Below, piece after piece: positions 23,775 through 33,905 of a stretch of DNA of 61,625 bases. Position numbers and translations under genes: made by a program. This DNA comes from an uncultured Chloroflexota bacterium (GTDB lineage Bacteria; Chloroflexota; Anaerolineae; UBA4142; SHND01). The notes below the pieces were generated by a model. It had not been told where the DNA came from, did not search any database, and worked only from the letters and a program-made list of their open reading frames with translations. The stretch spans positions 1-61,625 of the forward strand of contig CALMZO010000260.1 in NCBI GenBank assembly GCA_937870825.1, given 5' to 3'. Position 1 is the stretch's first letter, and every line of letters starts with the position of its first letter.

Positions 23775-26078
23775 GTGTCAGACCTCCATCCACGCGAGGA
23801 CAACCCAATTCTTGCCGCATGGCAACAACAACTGCAAAATGCGCGGACGAATCCCTTTTTATTTCAACTCTTGTTGAAACAATTGCAGCGCGTCTTGAAA
23901 CGACTGGCGTATTTTTACGCACAGCTCGCGTCCTTGCCGCGCCGCAAGCGGCGCGTGTTACAGCGCGCGTTGGCGACGTCGCTCATCGGCGCGGCGATGC
24001 TGCTCGCGTTGAGCAGCGCGCCTGTCGTTCACGCCGCGACAATTACCGTTGACCCCGGCGCGTCGGGCATCAACCCGAGCGACGGTTGTTCCCTCGTCGA
24101 AGCCATCATCAATGCGAACGACGACGCGGCAACCTACGCGGAATGTGTCGCGGGCAGCGGCACGGACACGATTGATTTGCCACCGAGCGCGACGCTCGAT
24201 TATCTGACCTATTACGGTCCGCCGGTGAGCGCGCTGCCGGTTGTCAGTAGCACCATTGCGATTAACGCCAATAATTCCACCATTCAACGCAACCCCGCCG
24301 CGCCAGACGATTTCAATCTGCTGACTGTATCCCCCGGCGGCGACCTCACCCTCAATGACGCCACGTTGACCGGAGGGTTCACCACCTTTTTTATTGGCGG
24401 CGGCGGGATCCTTAATTATCAAGGCACACTCACGCTCAATAACAGCACCGTTACCGGCAATAATGCCTACTTCGGTGGGGGCATCTCCTCCATTTATGGA
24501 ACGACGACGCTGAATGACAGCGCCATCAGCAACAATGACGCGTATGCGTTGGGCGGTGGGATTTTCAGCGTGGCGAGTGAGATGAACATCTATGGCACCA
24601 CCATTAGCGGCAATACCGCCACGTTTGGCGGCGGCATCCTTCATTATTTCAATAGATACCTAACCGCCGACAGCAGCATCAACCTCAACACCAGCACTGT
24701 CGCCAACAACGAGGCATTACTCGACGGCGGCGGCATCTTTACCGGTGAGATTTCCTGCCCTTGCCCGCCGCCACCCGCGCCCCCCCTCGCGCCCCGCGCC
24801 GATGAGAGCGCACCGCAAAAGACCGGTGTCTTTGCGCGGCTCCACCAAATCCGTCGCGAACATGGCAGCAAACTTGACCTCTCGACTCTGCTCGAGACAA
24901 GTCGGAATGACCCCGGCTTGCGCGTGGATTTGTCCGCCCTGAAAGCGAGTCGCAACAGCGGCGACTATAAACGCGCGGCGCGCACCCATTCCGCCAAACG
25001 CAGCACACCGCGCCCCGAACGCAAAGGCAGCGCTTGGCGTCCCAAAGGCAAACGTCAAATCTTTCAACCCAATGGCGCGTTTGCCCCAACCGATGCCGCG
25101 TATTATGCGGTCACGGTCCTCTATCAGAGTACGATTGCAAACAATACGGCGGCATACAACGGCGGCGGCATTTCGAACATGTATGGTGGGTTAACCGGCA
25201 TCGTCAACAGCACGGTCAGCGGCAATACCGCAACACAGGGCAGCGGCGGCGGGATTGATGCCTACGCGGGGCAGGTGGGACTCTTGAATACAACCGTTAC
25301 GGACAATCATGCCGACACGGCACACGGCGGCGGCATTGACAATACGTACGCTATGTCGGGGATGGGCAGGTCGCTCATCTCGGGCAACACTGCCGCGACT
25401 GCCAACGAGATTTACGATTACGCCGGCACAATCAATTACTCTGAATTTAACGTGTTCGGACACGACGGCGAAACGCCCGCACAGGCATTCGAAAATTTTG
25501 TTCCCACCGCAGCAGATTTCGACGCGACCGTTGGCGGTTCATACGCGACGCCGCTCAATAACATCCTCAACCCCACCCTTGCGTTCAACGGTGGGCCCAC
25601 GCAAACGCATGCGCTCAAATTGGGCAGTCCCGCCGTTGACAAAGCGCCGAACGCCGATTGCCTCGCCGTGCCGCTCAACGGCGTTGACCAACGCGGTTTG
25701 CCGCGCAACGTGGACATCTCTGGCACCCCCGGCTATTTGTGTGACATTGGCGCGTTTGAATTACAATTTGCCACTGCCGCGAACGTGACGAACGTACACG
25801 GCGCGGCGAAACCAGACCGCAATGTTTTGAAATGGCAGACGACGAGCGAGTCCCAAATCGCCGGATTCAATCTATTTCGCAAAATCGGAAAACAGTGGAA
25901 GCAAGTCAACACGAAATTCAAACAAGCGAAAAATCCCGGCAGCCCGCAAGGCAACAAGTATGCCTTTCGCGATAAAAAAGTAAAAGCGGGGAAAACGTAT
26001 CGGTACAAAATCGAGGTCAAGTATCTGGATGGACATAGCGAGTGGACCGAAATTGTGCGCGTGACGACACCGCGCTAA
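23775..26078 (+). CDS. Right-handed beta-helix surface protein with C-terminal Fn3-like domain (paralogue 2)
   Basis: The 767-residue paralogue of the preceding gene starts at GTG 23775 (AAAGGAG before it). The N-terminal segment with its long pre-signal region, and the last 90 residues (WQTTSESQIAGFNLFRK ... YRYKIEVKYLDGHSEWTE), are nearly identical in DNA and protein to paralogue 1, while the beta-helix repeats differ. About 115 residues (roughly 320-435) interrupt the helix: a CPCPPPPAPPLAP block followed by a very basic stretch (RTHSAKRSTPRPERKG). They have no beta-helix pattern and partly resemble a translated dispersed repeat. Probably exported; partner unknown. Confidence 0.85.
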   Translation: MSDLHPREDNPILAAWQQQLQNARTNPFLFQLLLKQLQRVLKRLAYFYAQLASLPRRKRRVLQRALATSLIGAAMLLALSSAPVVHAATITVDPGASGINPSDGCSLVEAIINANDDAATYAECVAGSGTDTIDLPPSATLDYLTYYGPPVSALPVVSSTIAINANNSTIQRNPAAPDDFNLLTVSPGGDLTLNDATLTGGFTTFFIGGGGILNYQGTLTLNNSTVTGNNAYFGGGISSIYGTTTLNDSAISNNDAYALGGGIFSVASEMNIYGTTISGNTATFGGGILHYFNRYLTADSSINLNTSTVANNEALLDGGGIFTGEISCPCPPPPAPPLAPRADESAPQKTGVFARLHQIRREHGSKLDLSTLLETSRNDPGLRVDLSALKASRNSGDYKRAARTHSAKRSTPRPERKGSAWRPKGKRQIFQPNGAFAPTDAAYYAVTVLYQSTIANNTAAYNGGGISNMYGGLTGIVNSTVSGNTATQGSGGGIDAYAGQVGLLNTTVTDNHADTAHGGGIDNTYAMSGMGRSLISGNTAATANEIYDYAGTINYSEFNVFGHDGETPAQAFENFVPTAADFDATVGGSYATPLNNILNPTLAFNGGPTQTHALKLGSPAVDKAPNADCLAVPLNGVDQRGLPRNVDISGTPGYLCDIGAFELQFATAANVTNVHGAAKPDRNVLKWQTTSESQIAGFNLFRKIGKQWKQVNTKFKQAKNPGSPQGNKYAFRDKKVKAGKTYRYKIEVKYLDGHSEWTEIVRVTTPR

Positions 26079-26103
26079 CCACTCCCCTTGCGGCACAAAT
26101 CAA

Positions 26104-26142
26104 AAACCCGTTCTCTTGATGCAAATGAAAGCGAACGGGTTT
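26104..26142 (+). terminator. Hairpin after the second beta-helix gene (weak terminator)
   Basis: AAACCCGTTC (26104-26113) pairs with GAACGGGTTT (26133-26142) across a 19-base loop. The T-tract is only three bases. The same AAACCCG stem recurs at 36227-36270 and 40150-40206. Confidence 0.5.
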
Positions 26143-26259
26143 CCAATTCAGATAGATTGGGCGCGCGGGACTTTATCCTCTTGCGCGCCAATGTTATAAT
26201 CGTCCTGTCGTCCGCGCCTGCGGATAGTTCCTCCGGTTCCAACCAACTTTCGTCACAAC

Positions 26260-29200
26260 ATGAAAAAATTTTTCCTATTGAGCATCGCGACGCTCCTCTT
26301 GCTCGCTCTCGCGCCGCACACCCTTCAAGCCGCCGCAGGCGCAGGTCTGCGCGTCGTCGAATCCAACGCGCAGCGCGTCGTCCTCGACCTTGAAACGCCC
26401 GCGCATATTTTGACCCAACGCGCGCTCAATCGCGCAACCGTTCTCGAACTCTCCGTTCCCGCATGGGATACCACGAACGACGCGGGCAAACCGCGCGTGC
26501 CGATGCTCGGCGCGATGTTGGCAATTCCTCAAGGCGCGCGTGTCAGCGCACAGGTATTGAACGATGAGACTGCGCGCGAAGCGCTCGCGCATCCCCTCGC
26601 GCCCGCGCCGACATTGCGCGCGGATTACACTGCCGACGCGACAATGCCCACGCCGATTCTTGAAACCAACCTCAACGCCGCCGAATACGCGCGCGACGGA
26701 AATTTTCCCGCGCAGCTTGTTCAAGTTTCCGAACCCGCGCAGTGGCGCAGTCAACGCTACGTGAGCTTGCGTTTGTTTCCGTTTCAATACAATGCCGCGC
26801 GCAACGAACTCACAATCCATCAACGCGTGCGCGTCGAAATTCGTTTTGAAAACGCGAGCGCGGAAGCACAGGGCGCGTTCGTGAACGAAGGCGCGTTCGA
26901 AACGATTTTCCAAAACACCTTTTTGAATTACGACGCCGCCAAAAATTGGCGCACGACAGCTCACGCGGCACAATCCTTTGAAAGTGAAAATGCCGCCGCA
27001 AGTTCCACCGCGTACCGAATCGCGGTAGAAACGGACGGCATCTACCGACTCACCTGCGCCGATTTGGAAACGGCGGGCATCACTCTCGCCACGCTCGAAC
27101 TGAACAAAATTCAAATCACGCATCGCGGCACCGAAATCGCGCTGCACGTAATTGATGCGGACGCAAACAATCGCTGTGACGGCAGCGACCTCATTTTGTT
27201 TTGGGGCGCCAGCGCCAACACCAACTACACCGACCGAAATATCTATTGGCTCACGTTCGGCAGCGCGTTGGGCAAACGCATGAGCGTGCGCGCAGGCACC
27301 GGCAGCGGCACGCCGAGTAGTTCCTTTACCGACACTGCGCGGCTCCAAGAAAATAAATTTTTCATCGGCTATTTGCCGTGGAATGAAAACGCGGAACATT
27401 GGTGGTGGGTGGCAATGCCGAATCAATATGACCCCGACGGCAACGGCGACGCGACGTCAGCCGATTTCACCTTTGCATTGAACTCGCCCATCACGTCGGG
27501 AAATGCCACACTGCGCGTCCTGCTCGGCGCGGTGAGCTCGACCACTCATCGCACGCAAATTTTTGTCAACAACAATTTGTTGTACGACCAAACGTGGAAT
27601 GGCGTGACGACGCGCGAAGCCATCATCAATTTCAACGCGAATCTTTTGCGCGCGGGAAACAATGTCGTGCGCGTCAAGGAACTTGTCGGCGCGCCGAATT
27701 ACGTGTGGGTGAATTCGCTCGCATTGGATTACACCAGCACATACAACGCCCGCGACAACACATTGCGTTTTCGTCAAACGAACAACGGCGCGTGGAATTA
27801 TTCCATCGGCAGTTTCAGCGGCGCGAATCTCCAGGTCTTTGATATTTCCGACCCGTACAACGTCGCGCTCATCAACAACACCACCACGCAGAACGGCGAA
27901 ATTTTCACCGCGCAATTTTTTGATAACGCGTCCGCGCCGCGCGAATACATCGCGCTGACCAATTCGCAGCGCAAAACGCCCGCGAACATCACGCTCGACA
28001 CCGCGTCGAATTTACGCAGCGCGAACAACGGCGCGGATTACATTATCATCACGCACAATCGTTTTGAGCCGAACATTCAACCGCTCGCCGATTTTCGCGC
28101 GACGCAGATGCGCGTCGCCGTCGTGAACATCCAAGACGTGTACGACGAATTTAACGGCGGCGTATTTGACGCGCAAGCGATTCGCGATTTTCTCGCGTAC
28201 GCGTACGCGAACTGGCAGCCGCCGAAGCCTTCGTACGTGCTGCTCGTCGGCAACGGCAACTTTAATTTCAAAAATTATTCTTCGTACTCGACCGAAACCA
28301 ATTACATTCCGCCGTACATGAAACTCGTTGACCCGTGGGTCGGTCTCGTCGCGAGTGACCATCGGCTCGTCACCCTCGACGGCAATTCGCGTTTGCCGAG
28401 CATGTTGATTGGGCGGTTTCCGGTATTGACCAAAGCCGAAGCCGACGCGATGGTGGCAAAAGTTTTGAATTATGAACAAAATCCGCCAACGGGCGCGTGG
28501 CGCACCAAAGTTTCGTTCGTCGCCGATGACCCCGACGCGGCGGGAAATTTTCGCGCGCTTTCCAATGTGATTGCGGATGACCCGTACTATATGCCGTCGC
28601 CGATGGTCGCGGACAAAATTTATTATCCCGGTCAATCCAGCACAGAGGTTCTCAACGCCATCAACGCGGGGCGTTTCATCGTCAATTACGTCGGACACAG
28701 CGCGATGACCGCATGGGCGCAAAACTTGCTCACGAATTCGAACGCGAGTTCGCTCACCAACTCGACCAAACTTTTCATGCTGCTGCCGATGACCTGTTAC
28801 GACGGCTATTTTCAATTTCCCGGCTTGACGAGTGTGAGCGAAGCGATGGTCACGCGCGCGGACGGCGGCGCGATTGCGAGTTGGGCGCCAACGGGGCTGG
28901 GCGTCGCCACGCATCACGATATTTTAGACCGGGGCTTTTTTGAAGCGACGATGCAGCGAGGCGTCAATCGCATCGGCAGCGCGCTTCTCCACGCCAAAGT
29001 AAAATTGAATACACAAGGCGCGGGACTCGATTTGCTCGACACGTACAATTTGCTCGGCGACCCCGCAACGCAGCTCGCGCTCTCGGCGAATGTCGTCACC
29101 GCGACACCCTCGCCGACAAGCAGCCAAACGCCCCCCCCTTCACTCACGCCAACGCGCACCGCAACACAAACGGCTACGCTTTCGTCAACACCCACGCGTA

Positions 29201-29940
29201 CGAATACATCAACGCCGACACGCACCGCAACGTTTTCAGCCACGCCGACGCGCACCAACACCGCAATACCTACGTTCACGGCGACAGGCACATTCACACC
29301 TACACCGACCAAAACGGCAACGGGTCCGACAAAAACATCCACTAAAACATTCACACCGACCAGGACACCAACCGGTCCAACCAAAACACCGACCAAAACG
29401 GCGACAGGACCAACGAAAACGTCCACCAAGACACCGACCAAAACGCTCACCGGCGCGACCTTGACGCCAACGCGTACCGCGACGAAAACCGCGACGCGTA
29501 CGGCAACACGCACCCACACGCGAACGCCGACGCGGACAACGACGGTTGTCACAACACCGACCGCCACGCGCACATTCACACGCACCGCGACGAAAACGGC
29601 GACGCGCACCGCCACGCGCATTCTGGTGCCTTGCGTGCCTGCTGTACCCGAAATCCTCGCGCCCATGCACAAAACGCGCAGTAAATCGCGTCAACCGCAT
29701 TTGGACTGGAACGATGTCGAATGCGCGACGTTCTATAAATTGCAACTGCGCCGCGACAGTGCCAAAGGCGAACTCGTGTTGAAAAAAGGCAAACTCATCG
29801 CATCCGAATTTACGCCCGGCGCGCTCGACGTTCGCACAAAATATGTCTGGCGCGTGCGCGCGTGCGTGAAAGGCGAAACGGTGGTGTGCAGCAAGTGGAG
29901 CGGATGGAGTGAATTTTTGATACGGGCGAAGGCGAATTAG
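26260..29940 (+). CDS. Secreted C25 (gingipain-like) cysteine protease with Thr/Pro linker
   Basis: The 1226-residue precursor has a signal peptide ([19 protein letters not shown]), a propeptide and beta-rich domains (to about 580), and a caspase-fold C25 domain (about 585-935; [49 protein letters not shown]). Catalytic residues are His813 (NYVGHSAM) and Cys846 ([11 protein letters not shown]). Residues about 947-1125 are a repetitive Thr/Pro/Arg/Lys linker of the form TPTRTATxTPTKT. The C-terminus (about 1130-1226) is Fn3-like ([19 protein letters not shown]). Surface attachment or cell-envelope processing is inferred. No clear Shine-Dalgarno precedes the ATG. A C8 run lies at 29131-29138. 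Confidence 0.88.
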   Translation: MKKFFLLSIATLLLLALAPHTLQAAAGAGLRVVESNAQRVVLDLETPAHILTQRALNRATVLELSVPAWDTTNDAGKPRVPMLGAMLAIPQGARVSAQVLNDETAREALAHPLAPAPTLRADYTADATMPTPILETNLNAAEYARDGNFPAQLVQVSEPAQWRSQRYVSLRLFPFQYNAARNELTIHQRVRVEIRFENASAEAQGAFVNEGAFETIFQNTFLNYDAAKNWRTTAHAAQSFESENAAASSTAYRIAVETDGIYRLTCADLETAGITLATLELNKIQITHRGTEIALHVIDADANNRCDGSDLILFWGASANTNYTDRNIYWLTFGSALGKRMSVRAGTGSGTPSSSFTDTARLQENKFFIGYLPWNENAEHWWWVAMPNQYDPDGNGDATSADFTFALNSPITSGNATLRVLLGAVSSTTHRTQIFVNNNLLYDQTWNGVTTREAIINFNANLLRAGNNVVRVKELVGAPNYVWVNSLALDYTSTYNARDNTLRFRQTNNGAWNYSIGSFSGANLQVFDISDPYNVALINNTTTQNGEIFTAQFFDNASAPREYIALTNSQRKTPANITLDTASNLRSANNGADYIIITHNRFEPNIQPLADFRATQMRVAVVNIQDVYDEFNGGVFDAQAIRDFLAYAYANWQPPKPSYVLLVGNGNFNFKNYSSYSTETNYIPPYMKLVDPWVGLVASDHRLVTLDGNSRLPSMLIGRFPVLTKAEADAMVAKVLNYEQNPPTGAWRTKVSFVADDPDAAGNFRALSNVIADDPYYMPSPMVADKIYYPGQSSTEVLNAINAGRFIVNYVGHSAMTAWAQNLLTNSNASSLTNSTKLFMLLPMTCYDGYFQFPGLTSVSEAMVTRADGGAIASWAPTGLGVATHHDILDRGFFEATMQRGVNRIGSALLHAKVKLNTQGAGLDLLDTYNLLGDPATQLALSANVVTATPSPTSSQTPPPSLTPTRTATQTATLSSTPTRTNTSTPTRTATFSATPTRTNTAIPTFTATGTFTPTPTKTATGPTKTSTKTFTPTRTPTGPTKTPTKTATGPTKTSTKTPTKTLTGATLTPTRTATKTATRTATRTHTRTPTRTTTVVTTPTATRTFTRTATKTATRTATRILVPCVPAVPEILAPMHKTRSKSRQPHLDWNDVECATFYKLQLRRDSAKGELVLKKGKLIASEFTPGALDVRTKYVWRVRACVKGETVVCSKWSGWSEFLIRAKAN

Positions 29941-29945
29941 AAATC

Positions 29946-29979
29946 AAGAGAGGCAGTCGTCACGACTGCCTCTCTTTGT
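29946..29979 (+). terminator. Intrinsic terminator after the C25 protease gene
   Basis: AAGAGAGGCAGTCG (29946-29959) pairs perfectly with 29963-29976 across a 3-base loop; TTTG follows. Confidence 0.8.
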
Positions 29980-30030
29980 TTCATCCTCTATCAAGTTTAT
30001 AATTGTCGTTATCCCAATGGATCACACCTC

Positions 30031-30228
30031 ATGCCAAAACCCAAAACCAAAGCCAAACAGTTTTTACAGCGTTTAAAAGAAGCCAAAGCGAACGGCGTCA
30101 CGCTCATTGTCATCAAAGAACCGCAAGAGTTGGGCGATACGTACGAACAAATGGTAGAAAGTTTGAACCAGCTCGCGGCGCATGATTTGAATTTGGCGGT
30201 GCTGCCGGAGGATGCGCGCGAAGGATGA
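30031..30228 (+). CDS. Small hypothetical protein
   Basis: The 65-residue product starts MPKPKTKAKQFLQRLKEAKA and has a basic first half and a mixed alpha/beta second half (GVTLIVIKEPQELGDTYEQM, LAVLPEDAREG). Codon use is normal for the window. No Shine-Dalgarno was found and no family is recognised. It stands alone between the terminator of the protease gene and a dispersed repeat. Confidence 0.5.
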   Translation: MPKPKTKAKQFLQRLKEAKANGVTLIVIKEPQELGDTYEQMVESLNQLAAHDLNLAVLPEDAREG

Positions 30229-30230
30229 CC

Positions 30231-30270
30231 TCACCCCAGCCCCTCTCCTCGCAAGGAGAGGGGGGAGGAT
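30231..30270. repeat. Dispersed palindromic repeat, single copy
   Basis: CCTCACCCCAGCCCCTCTCC and the following CTCGCAAGGAGAGGGG form a palindrome related to the tandem unit at 6860-7049. Confidence 0.75.
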
Positions 30271-30284
30271 GACTTGGAGAGTTG

Positions 30285-31004
30285 ATGCTTGCCACCATCC
30301 GAGAAATTTTTCTCTATCCCATCAAGTCCATGCGCGGCGTTTCGGTACAAGAAGCGCATCTCACGCTCAACGGATTCGTCGGCGATAGGCGTTACGCGTT
30401 CGTGCGGCAAGAGATTGCGGCGACGGACGGTTTTCCGTGGATGACGGGACGCGAAAAACCGAAAATGATTCTGCACGCGCCGCGTTTTGTTCGTACGCCA
30501 ACGCCCGAAGATTGGGATGTGCCGATTATGGTGCAAACGCCGGAAGGAAAAGAATTCGAGATAGGAGATTCGAGATTGTGCGAGGACATTGCGCGGTTGT
30601 ACGGACATCCCGTTTTTTTGTTCAAAACCAAACGCGGCAATTTTGATTCGCAGCACGTTTCATTGTTTTCCACTCACACACTCGCGCAATTGGAGGCAGA
30701 AAGCGAATCGCAGATAAACGTGCGTCAATTCCGCGCGAATCTGTACATCGAACCGACGGACGCGGTCCCGTTCATCGAAGATTCATGGGTAGGACGCGTA
30801 CTGCGCGTTGGACGTGATGCAATTATCGGCGTAACGAAAAAAGATTCGCGCTGCATGATGATAAATCTCGACCCCGATACGGCGATACAAAATCCTGCCG
30901 TACTGCGAACTGTCGCGCGGCATCACGAGGAATGCGCGGGAATTTATGCGAATGTGGTGGCGGCGGGGATGGTGCGAGTGGGGGATAGAATTGAATTCGT
31001 ATGA
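30285..31004 (+). CDS. MOSC domain protein with MOSC N-terminal barrel
   Basis: The 239-residue protein begins MLATIREIFLYPIKSMRGVS, the MOSC_N beta-barrel signature, with LNGFVGDRRYAFV following. The C-terminal MOSC domain contains KKDSRCMMINLDPDTA, with the Cys used for sulfur transfer in molybdenum-cofactor sulfurases, and VRVGDRIEFV at the end. It is likely a sulfur-carrying or Mo-cofactor-linked oxidoreductase partner; no molybdoenzyme is adjacent. The ATG at 30285 has GGAGA close upstream. Confidence 0.88.
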   Translation: MLATIREIFLYPIKSMRGVSVQEAHLTLNGFVGDRRYAFVRQEIAATDGFPWMTGREKPKMILHAPRFVRTPTPEDWDVPIMVQTPEGKEFEIGDSRLCEDIARLYGHPVFLFKTKRGNFDSQHVSLFSTHTLAQLEAESESQINVRQFRANLYIEPTDAVPFIEDSWVGRVLRVGRDAIIGVTKKDSRCMMINLDPDTAIQNPAVLRTVARHHEECAGIYANVVAAGMVRVGDRIEFV

Positions 31005-31008
31005 ACGA

Positions 31009-31043
31009 GTAGGGGCGACGTATGCGTCGCCCCTACAATTTTT
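31009..31043 (+). terminator. Intrinsic terminator between convergent MOSC and rmlB genes
   Basis: GTAGGGGCGACG (31009-31020) pairs perfectly with 31025-31036 over a 4-base loop, then AATTTTT. It abuts the rmlB stop codon and may serve both strands. The stem sequence resembles a widespread intergenic repeat. Confidence 0.85.
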
Positions 31044-32073
31044 ATACCGTCACCGCTTCACTCGTTCTCAATCTCTCTCCGTACTGCTGTTCATAATACG
31101 CGCGGTAATCGCCGCTTTTGATTTTTTGCCACCACCACGCGTTGTTTTCGTACCAGCGAATCGTTTCCGTCAACGCTTGTTCAAACGAATGGCGCGGATG
31201 CCAACCGAGCGCGCGCATTTTTTCAATCGAGAGCGAATAACGGCGGTCATGCCCCGAACGGTCGGTGACGCGGCGGACGAGGTCGGGCGATTTGTCGAGT
31301 GTGTCCAAAATAATTTTCACCACCTCGACATTGTAGCGTTCATTCTCACCGCCGACGTTATACACTTCGCCAATCGTTCCCTGATGCAGCACCACGTCCA
31401 CTGCTTCACAGTGGTCGGTCACATACAACCAATCGCGAATTTGTTTGCCGTCGCCGTACAAGGGCAGCGGTTCATTCTCTAACGCGTTCGTCACAAACAG
31501 CGGCACAACTTTTTCGGGATACTGATACGGACCGACCGTGTTCGACGCGCGCGTGATTGTCGTCGGAACGTGATGCGTCACCTGATACGCGTTCACGAGC
31601 AAATCGCCGCTCGCTTTTGCCGCCGCGTAGGGCGAACGCGGAATAAGCGGGTCCTCTTCACGCGCGGGTTTGTCCACCCAGCCGTACACTTCGTCGGTGC
31701 TGATTTGATGATACCGTTCCAGTCCAAATTCTTTTGCCGCTTCGAGCAAAACGAATGTGCCAAAAACGTTCGTGCGTAAAAACGCGTCCGCATCCAGAAT
31801 CGAACGGTCAACATGCGTTTCCGCCGCGAAATTGACAAGCGTGTCAATGCGATGTTCACGAATCGCATCGCGCACCTCTTCGCCGTCGCAAATGTCGCCG
31901 TGTACGAAGGCGTAGCGCGAATCCTTTTCGAGGTCGCGCAAATTGTCCAAGTTGCCTGCGTACGTCAGTTTGTCGAAAACGATGATGTTGTACTGCGGAT
32001 GTTTTTGTAACATGTAGCGCGCGAAATTCGAGCCGATAAAGCCCGCGCCGCCGGTGACGAGAATATTTTTCAT
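31042..32073 (-). CDS. rmlB: dTDP-glucose 4,6-dehydratase
   Basis: The 343-residue extended SDR catalyses the second step of dTDP-L-rhamnose and related sugar synthesis. It begins MKNILVTGGAGFIGSNFARY (NAD-binding) and has the ISTDEVYGWVD active-site region and the YAAAKASGD motif with catalytic Tyr and Lys. The DRSILDADAF and TTITRASNTVGPYQYPEK stretches are typical of the family. The ATG at 32073 is chosen; upstream TTG extension is unlikely. It is the last gene of the rml cluster on this strand. Confidence 0.96.
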   Translation of the reverse strand: MKNILVTGGAGFIGSNFARYMLQKHPQYNIIVFDKLTYAGNLDNLRDLEKDSRYAFVHGDICDGEEVRDAIREHRIDTLVNFAAETHVDRSILDADAFLRTNVFGTFVLLEAAKEFGLERYHQISTDEVYGWVDKPAREEDPLIPRSPYAAAKASGDLLVNAYQVTHHVPTTITRASNTVGPYQYPEKVVPLFVTNALENEPLPLYGDGKQIRDWLYVTDHCEAVDVVLHQGTIGEVYNVGGENERYNVEVVKIILDTLDKSPDLVRRVTDRSGHDRRYSLSIEKMRALGWHPRHSFEQALTETIRWYENNAWWWQKIKSGDYRAYYEQQYGERLRTSEAVTV

Positions 32074-32170
32074 TTCAGATAACAGTTGCAATCGCTCGCG
32101 ATTGCCGCAGACAGCAGACAGCAGACAGGGTCATCCGGACCATCTGCCATTCGCCATTTGCGAGATGCGA

Positions 32171-32416
32171 TTAGAGTCGTTTCCCGCGCTTGGCAGTGGC
32201 GTCCAGATACAGGTCAAAGAGGTCGTCTTCGGTGAGTTGATATGTCACGCGTTCGCCCGTGTGTTCGCCCCGCGTCGCGAGTCCCTGCAAAATGAATGTG
32301 TCAGCCGCTTCCATAATGCGCGCTTCGACCATGTGATGGCTGTCCAGGTACGAGCCGAGAATGCGCAACAACTCCGAATAGGTCATTTGCCGATTGTTGA
32401 TGAGGGGACGATTCAT
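32171..32416 (-). CDS. Small protein, paralogue of its neighbour, in the rml cluster
   Basis: The 81-residue product starts MNRPLINNRQMTYSELLRIL. The segment TYSELLRILGSYLDSHHM aligns with AYSDIFAALGRFIQDKNL of the next gene upstream, and a downstream LTEDDLFDLYLDA with LSAEDLRVLVSN, so the two are paralogues of the same small alpha/beta fold. GGAGGAAGTAC before the ATG is a strong Shine-Dalgarno. The gap to its paralogue is 12 bases. No known family; a heterodimer is plausible. Confidence 0.75.
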   Translation of the reverse strand: MNRPLINNRQMTYSELLRILGSYLDSHHMVEARIMEAADTFILQGLATRGEHTGERVTYQLTEDDLFDLYLDATAKRGKRL

Positions 32417-32428
32417 GTACTTCCTCCA

Positions 32429-32689
32429 TTAGCGTCCAAAGAGTCCGCGCTTTTCGGACTTGGACGATTTGTTTGAGACCAGCACGCGCAAATCTTCTGC
32501 GGACAGCACAAACGTTTCGACCACATGGTCAAAGTTGGTACGCCCTTCAACCAACGACGCGCCGGTCACAATGATGCCCTGTTCAAATTCCATCACAAAC
32601 ACATCACTCAAGTTTTTGTCTTGAATGAATCTGCCGAGTGCAGCAAAAATGTCCGAGTACGCGAGACCCTGCAATGCGGAATTTGCCAT
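32429..32689 (-). CDS. Small protein, paralogue of its neighbour, in the rml cluster
   Basis: The 86-residue product starts MANSALQGLAYSDIFAALGR and ends NKSSKSEKRGLFGR. The start at 32689 is fixed by GGAGGTAAGG right before it; the longer open frame antisense to rmlA's end is not used. It lies between rmlA and rmlB and is followed by its paralogue. The predicted strands (DVFVMEFEQGIIVTGASLV) suggest a small alpha/beta protein. Function unknown; a link to polysaccharide synthesis rests only on position. Confidence 0.75.
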   Translation of the reverse strand: MANSALQGLAYSDIFAALGRFIQDKNLSDVFVMEFEQGIIVTGASLVEGRTNFDHVVETFVLSAEDLRVLVSNKSSKSEKRGLFGR

Positions 32690-32748
32690 ATCCTTACCTC
32701 CGTGTTTTTCGCTCCCCCTCGAGAAAAACGTTGGACCTGAGCTTGATG

Positions 32749-33813
32749 TTAGATTCCGACTTGACTGAAATCTCCGAGCATGAGCCGGATCGTTTTCGTC
32801 GGACCTTCGGCGCGTTTGATTTGGACATTGCGTCCGATGAGTGAATCGGCAACGCGCGTATGCAAATCTTCCAAACGACTGTTTTCCAAAACAATGCTGT
32901 GTTCGATTTCGCAATTGCGAATGGTGCAACCGTGATGAATCGCAGTGTACGGACCGACGAACGCGTTTTCCACGACGGTGCGTTTGCCAATAATCGCCGG
33001 TCCGCGAATTTTGGAATTGCTCACGCGCGCGCCCTCTTCCAAAACGACGCGTCCTTCCAAAATCGAATTGTCCAACGTGCCGTCAAGTTTCGGTTCCATC
33101 ACATCCAACACCAAACGATTCGCTTCCAACATATCGCCGATGCGTCCGGTGTCCACCCATTTGTCGGTGAGTTTGTGTGCGCGCACGTTCAAACCCTTGT
33201 CCACCAGATACTGAATCGTGTCGGTGATTTCCAATTCGCCGCGCGCCGACGGTTTGATATTGTTCACCGCATCAAACACCGACGCGCCAAACATATAAAT
33301 TCCAATCACCGCGTACGGCGAAATAAATTGCTTTGGTTTTTCAACCACGCGTTCAACGCGCCCGTCGCCGTTCAACACCGCGACACCCATCGAACTGGGG
33401 TCATTCATTTCGTACAAAATAATTTGCGCGTCCATCGCTTGATGGCGAAACGCGTTCACCTGCGGCACGATGCCGCCGCGAATAAAATTATCGCCGAGAA
33501 ATAAAATGAACGGCTCGCCGCCGAGAAAGTCCTGCGCGATTTTGATGCCGTGCGCGATGCCGAGCGGCTGCGGCTGCATGATGTACGTAAAACGCGCGCC
33601 AAATTTGGAACCGTCGCCCGTTTCTTGTTTTACCTGCTCGCCCGTTTCCGGCGAAATGACGATGCCGATTTCGGGGACGCCCGCCTCGACCAAATCTTCG
33701 AGCGCGTAAAACAAAACCGGTTTATTCGCCACCGGCACAAGCTGTTTTGCGCCCGTGTACGTGAGTGGACGCAAACGCGTGCCTTTGCCGCCGCTTAATA
33801 CGAGACCCTTCAT
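32749..33813 (-). CDS. rmlA: Glucose-1-phosphate thymidylyltransferase, long form
   Basis: The 354-residue enzyme makes dTDP-glucose from dTTP and glucose-1-phosphate. The N-terminal nucleotidyltransferase domain shows GLVLSGGKGTRLRPLTYTGA, QPLGIAHGI, LFLGDNFIRGG and VERVVEKP. The C-terminal 110 residues form a left-handed beta-helix-like tail (LDNSILEGRVVLEEGARV), as in the longer archaeal/actinobacterial form. The ATG at 33813 is preferred to an adjacent TTG. Together with rmlB it supplies dTDP-4-keto-6-deoxyglucose; rmlC and rmlD are not in the window. Confidence 0.95.
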   Translation of the reverse strand: MKGLVLSGGKGTRLRPLTYTGAKQLVPVANKPVLFYALEDLVEAGVPEIGIVISPETGEQVKQETGDGSKFGARFTYIMQPQPLGIAHGIKIAQDFLGGEPFILFLGDNFIRGGIVPQVNAFRHQAMDAQIILYEMNDPSSMGVAVLNGDGRVERVVEKPKQFISPYAVIGIYMFGASVFDAVNNIKPSARGELEITDTIQYLVDKGLNVRAHKLTDKWVDTGRIGDMLEANRLVLDVMEPKLDGTLDNSILEGRVVLEEGARVSNSKIRGPAIIGKRTVVENAFVGPYTAIHHGCTIRNCEIEHSIVLENSRLEDLHTRVADSLIGRNVQIKRAEGPTKTIRLMLGDFSQVGI

Positions 33814-33824
33814 CAAACCGTTTT

Positions 33825-33902
33825 TCGTTATTGGTCATTAGTTATTCGCAGTTCGCCAATAGCACAAACAAGGTCGGCGAATGACAAAGAACTAATAACG
33901 AA
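33825..33902. repeat. Intergenic inverted repeat between rmlA and the BY-kinase gene
   Basis: TTCGTTATT (33825-33833) faces AATAACGAA (33894-33902), with further imperfect arms (TTCGCCAATAG against GTCGGCGAATG) in between. It is a dispersed-repeat type like those at 5066 and 35378. Confidence 0.55.
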
Positions 33903-33905
33903 CAA

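Noticed and set aside
28012..28917. 301-codon open frame antisense to the C25 protease
   Set aside because: Arg/Val-rich shadow without domain or Shine-Dalgarno.
29101..29630. Possible DNA repeat array
   Set aside because: The periodicity comes from the Thr/Pro linker of the C25 protein and is explained by coding.
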